From NCBI GenBank assembly GCA_002705795.1, contig PAHG01000002.1:1-48559 (forward strand): 48,559 nucleotides of DNA, written 5' to 3'. This stretch comes from Gammaproteobacteria bacterium. GTDB taxonomy: Bacteria > Pseudomonadota > Gammaproteobacteria > Pseudomonadales > Litorivicinaceae. The position numbers were made by a program, and so were the translations under genes. The notes beneath the pieces were generated by a model. It was not told where the DNA came from, did not search any database, and saw only the letters and a list, made by a program, of their open reading frames with translations. Positions 44,041 through 48,559 of this stretch are shown here, piece by piece (the stretch's first letter is position 1; the number at the start of each line of letters is the position of its first letter).

Positions 44041-44825
44041 TCAAACACGCGGCACTTGTGACAGTCGTCGCGACCGCCGGGTTATTGTATACAGCGCTGA
44101 CCCACGAGCCAGATTTAACTGAATTTGATCGAAAGGAACTCGAATCACTAATAAAATCTAAGCGTCCTGCATTAGCCGTGAATCTCATGATTGAAGACCA
44201 CCGCCAACAGTTTGCTCGCTTGATGATGGATTATGCTGAGCACGAAAACGAGCGCCTGGTTGCCGCCCGCGCTTTCATCCCGGGAATTATTGAGCGACAA
44301 ACAAAACAAATCGATCGCGACCCCGCTCTGAAACTGTTGATCGAGTATTTCAAGATCGATCCAAACAACTCGCTCGACCATATTGAGGCCGAACTATATC
44401 TTCGAGTGGATGGATTACCGTCCGCACTGGTCGCCACCCAAGCTGCGATTGAGTCAGCGTGGGGACAATCCCGTTTCGCAGTCACAGGAAATAACTACTT
44501 TGGTCATCAGTGCTACGCGCCAGGCTGCGGAATTAAACCCAAAAACAGAACCAATAGAACACTCGAAATTCGGAGATTCGACACGGTCGGAGATTCTGTT
44601 GCCGCCTACTATCAAAATATCAATACCCACAAAGCCTACCGAAAACTGCGTCAATTGCGGTTTGATTTACGTACAGCAAATAAGCCCCTGACTACAAAGG
44701 CGCTCATCCCGACCCTTGGAAGTTATTCAGAACTTGGGAAGAGATATTTGAAAATCCTACGATCTGTGCACCGCTCTGAATATATCCAGCTTGCACAACA
44801 AGTCGAAACCCATGCAACACAGTAG
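44037..44825 (+). CDS. Bax-like glucosaminidase-domain protein
   Basis: A 262-residue protein with an N-terminal hydrophobic segment (HAALVTVVATAGLLYTAL) and a C-terminal GH73-type domain. The catalytic Glu lies in ATQAAIESAWGQSRFA, followed by NNYFGHQCY and the late GSYSELGKRYLKIL, as in E. coli Bax. It would cleave the glycan strand of peptidoglycan at the cell envelope. It is coupled to the glycosyltransferase upstream and overlaps the RDD gene. Confidence 0.9.
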   Translation: MIKHAALVTVVATAGLLYTALTHEPDLTEFDRKELESLIKSKRPALAVNLMIEDHRQQFARLMMDYAEHENERLVAARAFIPGIIERQTKQIDRDPALKLLIEYFKIDPNNSLDHIEAELYLRVDGLPSALVATQAAIESAWGQSRFAVTGNNYFGHQCYAPGCGIKPKNRTNRTLEIRRFDTVGDSVAAYYQNINTHKAYRKLRQLRFDLRTANKPLTTKALIPTLGSYSELGKRYLKILRSVHRSEYIQLAQQVETHATQ

Positions 44826-45249
44826 CGCACCTATTTGGAAACGCTTGCTCGCATTCATATATGACGGGCTTGTAGTTACAGCCCTGATTCTTATATCAGG
44901 CCTAGTCGCCTCTGTAATCGCGCAGGGAGAGGCACCGGCCTGGCTCACGCAGATGCTGATCGCACTATCCGTGGGCGGTTATTTTTGGTGGTCTTGGTCT
45001 CATGGAGGTAAAACAGCCGGCATGCGCGCATGGCGTCTTCGTGTTGTCGGATTACGGGGTGAAGATGTCTCCAAAGACGTGGCGTTTAGGCGCTTGGTCT
45101 GTTGTGTAGTCACGATCGCGCCTGTAGGGGCAATTTTATTCACAGGCTGGCTATCACCGATCGGTCAGACAGTGTACGACCGACTCTCTAGAACTCGGGT
45201 TATCGCGGAACCTAAACCCGGCAAGTCAGCGCAACAACCTGGGCGTTAA
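44812..45249 (+). CDS. RDD family membrane protein
   Basis: A 145-residue protein with the RDD layout: WKRLLAFIYDGLVV at the start (Arg and the two Asp-type positions), two to three hydrophobic helices, GGKTAGMRAWRLRVV, and a late hydrophobic segment. The role is unknown in most cases, with transport or ion exchange proposed. I use the ATG at 44812, overlapping bax by 14 bases. It ends tail-to-tail with lptG, overlapping it by 24 bases. Confidence 0.88.
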   Translation: MQHSSAPIWKRLLAFIYDGLVVTALILISGLVASVIAQGEAPAWLTQMLIALSVGGYFWWSWSHGGKTAGMRAWRLRVVGLRGEDVSKDVAFRRLVCCVVTIAPVGAILFTGWLSPIGQTVYDRLSRTRVIAEPKPGKSAQQPGR

Positions 45250-46263
45250 TAAAAGAGGAATCAAAAGTGGGATAATAACCGCTAGCGACGGATGGCCGCC
45301 AGCGAGGAATACTGCTGGTGACACCATATCCATCGCGTACTTGAAAACGAGTCCCATCAATATCGCCAAGAAAACGCGTGTCGACATGCCCAGCAGTCGC
45401 ATCGATCCGAAGGCGCTAGCTGACGCCAACAACGCAAGGGCGATCAACGTAATTGGAAGCAACACACGTTGCCAAAAGAGCTGACTGTGCTCTCGAGCAT
45501 TCAGGCCCTCAGCCTCCAGATAACTCGCCGCATCCCAAAGTTCACTCAACGACAACGCATCCGGATCCTGCACCAACCAACGCACTTGACTATCCGTCAG
45601 TTTGGTGGCCTGTTCCAGATCAACGATTTGTTGGAGGATCTGCTTACCCTCAAATGTCAGAAGACGAGCTTGAGACAGCAGAATTCGACCCTCAGCCAAC
45701 CGAATATTCTGTGAGGTAACCAGACGCGCGATCTCGTCACGTGATTCAGCCAGTTCGATCTGCTTCCACAAATCAACCGAACCATCTGACCCACCTTCGA
45801 TAAAGATATAACGTCCTGCCTCGCGCGTCCAAACAGAGTCTCTGATACCACTCGTCACGTTAATATCTTTTAAGGCTTGGCTGAACCGCTCTGCCTCAGG
45901 CATCCCGTATTGAGCAGTCACGATCGACCCAACCAAAATGGGCGAGAGCACCAGAATAATTTTTAGGAAAATACGCCTGATGCTGAGACCAGCAGCACGA
46001 AGAATCGTCAGTTCGTTCGATTGGGCTAGGCCTCCCAGACCCGTCGCGACCGCAATCAAGACGATCAGCGGCAAATCCAGATAGAGTCGTCTCGGCATCC
46101 CAAAAATTGAAACGAGACTAATTTCTTCTGCGGTGTAGTTGGCGTGAGGAAGTTTCGCCTCATCTAGCACCCGAAACACAAGCTCAAGCCCAAAAAACAC
46201 GAAAAATACAATCGCAAAAGATATCCAGATGGCGCGCGCAAGTAACCAGGTTGAGCGGCTCAT
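45226..46263 (-). CDS. lptG: LPS export ABC transporter permease LptG
   Basis: A 345-residue inner-membrane protein (YjgP/YjgQ family) with six predicted helices and a periplasmic domain around residues 95-260. With LptF and LptB it extracts LPS from the inner membrane. LVLIAVATGLGGLAQSNELTILRAAGLS-type coupling region is clear (NELTILRAAG). It overlaps the lptF stop by four bases (ATGA), the standard lptF-lptG order. Confidence 0.95.
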   Translation of the reverse strand: MSRSTWLLARAIWISFAIVFFVFFGLELVFRVLDEAKLPHANYTAEEISLVSIFGMPRRLYLDLPLIVLIAVATGLGGLAQSNELTILRAAGLSIRRIFLKIILVLSPILVGSIVTAQYGMPEAERFSQALKDINVTSGIRDSVWTREAGRYIFIEGGSDGSVDLWKQIELAESRDEIARLVTSQNIRLAEGRILLSQARLLTFEGKQILQQIVDLEQATKLTDSQVRWLVQDPDALSLSELWDAASYLEAEGLNAREHSQLFWQRVLLPITLIALALLASASAFGSMRLLGMSTRVFLAILMGLVFKYAMDMVSPAVFLAGGHPSLAVIIPLLIPLLLTPRLLR

Positions 46264-47336
46264 AACCTACCCTTCCTGCGGGCAAATGATCCAAAGCCTA
46301 TCGCAAGGCTCACCCCGCCAAGAAATACCAAATGCACCCAAAAGAGGCCCGGCCAGGGCGCCCAATGACCAGCCGTGATCGCTTTTTGCGCGAATGAGAG
46401 CGCCGTAATGTATCCAAACTGAATCAAAATGATTGGAATCACCCATACGAATCGACCTTGCCGAGGTGACCCACGTCCAATTAAGAACGCCACGGGCAAC
46501 ATCAATAAGCATACGATCGGGAGAGAGATACGCCAGGATACGATAGCAAGTTCGGGGGCCTCACTTGACGCCAATAATGCCCTTGTTGATTTGGTATCAA
46601 GGGACTCAGGCCTATCGTCAGTTTCAGGGTCTAAGCGGATCAAGTAGCGCTCAAACTTTGAGATCTCCCATTCAAGTGAGGTATCCGTGCCAATATGACG
46701 GTATCCGTTAAGCAGTACCAGATATTTTTCACCAGCGTTGAGCTGCTGACGCGCTGTTTTACCGGTCAAGAATACTTCAGTATCTTTCTGTTTCGATGTC
46801 GATGGTTCAACGATGAACACATCAATCAACGACTCGCGATCATCAGAAATTCCCTCTGCATAGATAAGCCGGCCGGATTTGTCAGTCTGAAACCGACCAG
46901 GCACGACGGTATCAAATACTGTCAAGTTTTCTTGGGCGATTACCTGACGATCGAGCTCTCTAGCAACTTCCGGTGACAACACCAGAGATAACCATCCTAC
47001 CAGCAAGGCAATAGCCGTAGCCGGAACCAAAACAATACCGAACAGACGACGATTTGAGTATCCAGCCGCCCGAAGAATTGTAAGCTCTGATTCCAGACTC
47101 ATCCGACCTAAGACCAAGAGAACTGAGAGCGTCAGTGCAAGCGGCAAGATTAGTTCTAATGACGACGGGATTCGCCAAAGAATCATGGTGAACATGAGTT
47201 CAATTGACAGTGCTCCGCTGGCTGCCTTTTCCAAGAACTGGATAAACCGACCACTCAAAACTACTAAAAGAAGAACGAGGGAAACACCCGCGGTGGTTTC
47301 CAGAATCTCACGACTGAAGTACCTCAGAATGATCAA
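46260..47336 (-). CDS. lptF: LPS export ABC transporter permease LptF
   Basis: A 358-residue YjgP/YjgQ protein. The start MIILRYFSREILETTAGVS matches LptF and uses a TTG codon. RMSLESELTILRAAGYSNRR is the coupling helix towards LptB. Six helices and a periplasmic beta-jellyroll region (about 100-250) are expected. It diverges from pepA with 44 bases between, the common gammaproteobacterial arrangement. Confidence 0.96.
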   Translation of the reverse strand: MIILRYFSREILETTAGVSLVLLLVVLSGRFIQFLEKAASGALSIELMFTMILWRIPSSLELILPLALTLSVLLVLGRMSLESELTILRAAGYSNRRLFGIVLVPATAIALLVGWLSLVLSPEVARELDRQVIAQENLTVFDTVVPGRFQTDKSGRLIYAEGISDDRESLIDVFIVEPSTSKQKDTEVFLTGKTARQQLNAGEKYLVLLNGYRHIGTDTSLEWEISKFERYLIRLDPETDDRPESLDTKSTRALLASSEAPELAIVSWRISLPIVCLLMLPVAFLIGRGSPRQGRFVWVIPIILIQFGYITALSFAQKAITAGHWAPWPGLFWVHLVFLGGVSLAIGFGSFARRKGRL

Positions 47337-47380
47337 ATGCCCTACAATTCCACGCTTAACGAAAACTTAAGGAGTAACCC

Positions 47381-48559
47381 ATGGAGATCAGCCTCATTTC
47401 AACCACTCTCGACCAAATCGAGACTGAGTGTCTAGTAGTTGGCGTCTCCGAGGATCATAGTGTAGTGGGAAGAAGCACGGAACTCGATAAGCTGACCTCA
47501 GATTTAATCGATTCGGGTGACTTCAAGGCGAAACCGGGCTCGCAAATCATCTTGAGAAATCCCCACGGTCTTTGTGCCAAGCGACTTATTCTTGTGGGAC
47601 TCGGTAATTTGGAAACATTCGATGCGCTTGCACAAAATGACGCCTTTGTCAGCCTCGGTAAAGCACTTAAAGGCCTACCGATTACCCAAATGACCCTTGA
47701 TATGGAATCTCTAACGAGGGGAGATCAAGGCACGCTAGAGCGTCTGGGCTATGGCCTCGTTTGGGCGGCGTACGAATACACAACCACGAAACCAAAGCCC
47801 GTCGATGACGACGCCAAATTATTGACCCACGTCGCACTATTAGGATCTGAAGCTGATCAGGCTCATCTGACAACTGGCATGGCTATCGGTCACGGCGCGA
47901 ATTTGACACGCGAACTCGGCAACCTCCCAGGAAACACCTGTACACCGCGCTACCTGGCGGATCAAGCTGTGCATCTCGCTGGCCGGTTTAGCAAGCTTTC
48001 TTGTGAAGTATTTGATGAAGACGCACTCGAAGAGATTGGCATGCACTGCATGCTGTCCGTATCTCGAGGCAGTGAAGAACCCGCACGGTTTATTATCCTG
48101 AACTACCAAGGTGCGACGGACCCAGACTCCAAACCCAAAGTCCTCGTCGGTAAAGGAGTTACTTTTGATACGGGCGGTATCAGTTTGAAACCTAGCGCCG
48201 CTATGGATGAAATGAAATTCGACATGTGTGGCGCTGCCACGGTCATGGGCTGTATGCAGAGCATTTGCGAAATAGGCTTAGAGGCGAATGTGATTGGTGT
48301 CATTGGGGCAGTTGAAAACATGCCCTCAGGCAGTGCAACAAAGCCCGGTGACGTGGTCAAAACGCTCGCCGGTAAAACAGTCGAGATCCTAAACACCGAC
48401 GCTGAAGGTCGGCTGGTCCTATGCGATGCATTGACCTATGTTGAACGATTGAATCCAGAGGCTGTTGTCGATATCGCAACCCTGACCGGGGCCTGTTTGA
48501 TCGCGCTGGGTCGTCACAACACCGGACTTTTAAGTACCGATGACCAATTAGCAGATGAG
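47381..48559 (+). CDS. pepA: Leucyl aminopeptidase PepA (3' end outside window)
   Basis: An open frame of 393 codons without a stop, cut by the window edge; full family length is about 500. AAGGAG lies seven bases before the ATG. It is a cytosolic M17 metallopeptidase removing N-terminal residues. The metal and active-site blocks are VGKGVTFDTGGISLKP (near 256-271) and NTDAEGRLVL (near 337-346). The N-terminal macro-type domain covers about residues 1-160. PepA can also bind DNA in some gammaproteobacteria. Confidence 0.96.
   Translation, partial: MEISLISTTLDQIETECLVVGVSEDHSVVGRSTELDKLTSDLIDSGDFKAKPGSQIILRNPHGLCAKRLILVGLGNLETFDALAQNDAFVSLGKALKGLPITQMTLDMESLTRGDQGTLERLGYGLVWAAYEYTTTKPKPVDDDAKLLTHVALLGSEADQAHLTTGMAIGHGANLTRELGNLPGNTCTPRYLADQAVHLAGRFSKLSCEVFDEDALEEIGMHCMLSVSRGSEEPARFIILNYQGATDPDSKPKVLVGKGVTFDTGGISLKPSAAMDEMKFDMCGAATVMGCMQSICEIGLEANVIGVIGAVENMPSGSATKPGDVVKTLAGKTVEILNTDAEGRLVLCDALTYVERLNPEAVVDIATLTGACLIALGRHNTGLLSTDDQLADE

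Overview
The window looks like a chromosomal segment of a Gram-negative gammaproteobacterium, probably marine. The evidence is the housekeeping gene order queA-tgt-yajC-secD-secF, the divergent pepA / lptF-lptG pair, a very acidic Gram-negative porin, a Bax-type glucosaminidase and gammaproteobacterial-looking tRNA genes. Genus cannot be fixed from the sequence alone.

Layout. Positions 1-99 hold two tRNA genes on the minus strand (part of tRNA-Gly, then tRNA-Glu) with a recognisable promoter. Positions 205-35025 are one large surface-glycan locus, almost entirely on the minus strand. Its parts are: (a) galU-ugd plus a histone-deacetylase-like gene (UDP-glucose and UDP-glucuronate supply); (b) an OafA-type acyltransferase with an SGNH domain; (c) a nonulosonic-acid (legionaminic/sialic-like) set: membrane 4,6-dehydratase, CBS-aminotransferase fusion, FemAB/GNAT-like acyltransferase, hydrolysing 2-epimerase, NeuB-type synthase and CMP-sugar synthase, with two methyltransferases, a Gfo/Idh/MocA oxidoreductase and a GT-B-like candidate transferase; (d) an FAD oxidoreductase, a PtmA-like SDR, a MurJ-like flippase and a phosphoglycosyl transferase that probably starts glycan assembly; (e) an unusual nitrogen/one-carbon group: type III glutamine synthetase-like ligase, asparagine synthase, a fused glycine decarboxylase (GcvPA+GcvPB) and an HpcH/HpaI aldolase; (f) an O-antigen ligase/polymerase, four glycosyltransferases (GT25, GT4, two GT2) and a sugar epimerase.

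Positions 35220-37419 hold a small exported protein, a bidirectional terminator, a porin and a long gene-poor stretch. Positions 37420-48559 are conserved core: secF, secD, yajC, tgt, queA, tRNA-Leu(CAA), a WaaE/KdtX-like glycosyltransferase, bax, an RDD membrane protein, lptG, lptF and the first 393 codons of pepA.

How it fits together. GalU and Ugd supply UDP-glucose and UDP-glucuronate. The dehydratase-aminotransferase-acyltransferase-epimerase-synthase-cytidylyltransferase set can in principle take UDP-GlcNAc to a CMP-activated 5,7-diamino nonulosonic acid. The phosphoglycosyl transferase, flippase, glycosyltransferases and ligase build and export the glycan, and LptF/LptG move finished LPS to the outer membrane. 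The most interesting part is group (e): amino-acid/amine enzymes in tight operon order inside a glycan locus, with no glycine-cleavage T, H or L genes nearby. They may make an unusual nitrogenous substituent. Many genes overlap by 1-4 bases (ATGA, GTGA, TTGA, TAGTG), so coupled translation is common, and several starts are GTG or TTG. The intergenic gaps contain several short, protein-like reading frames that I report only tentatively.
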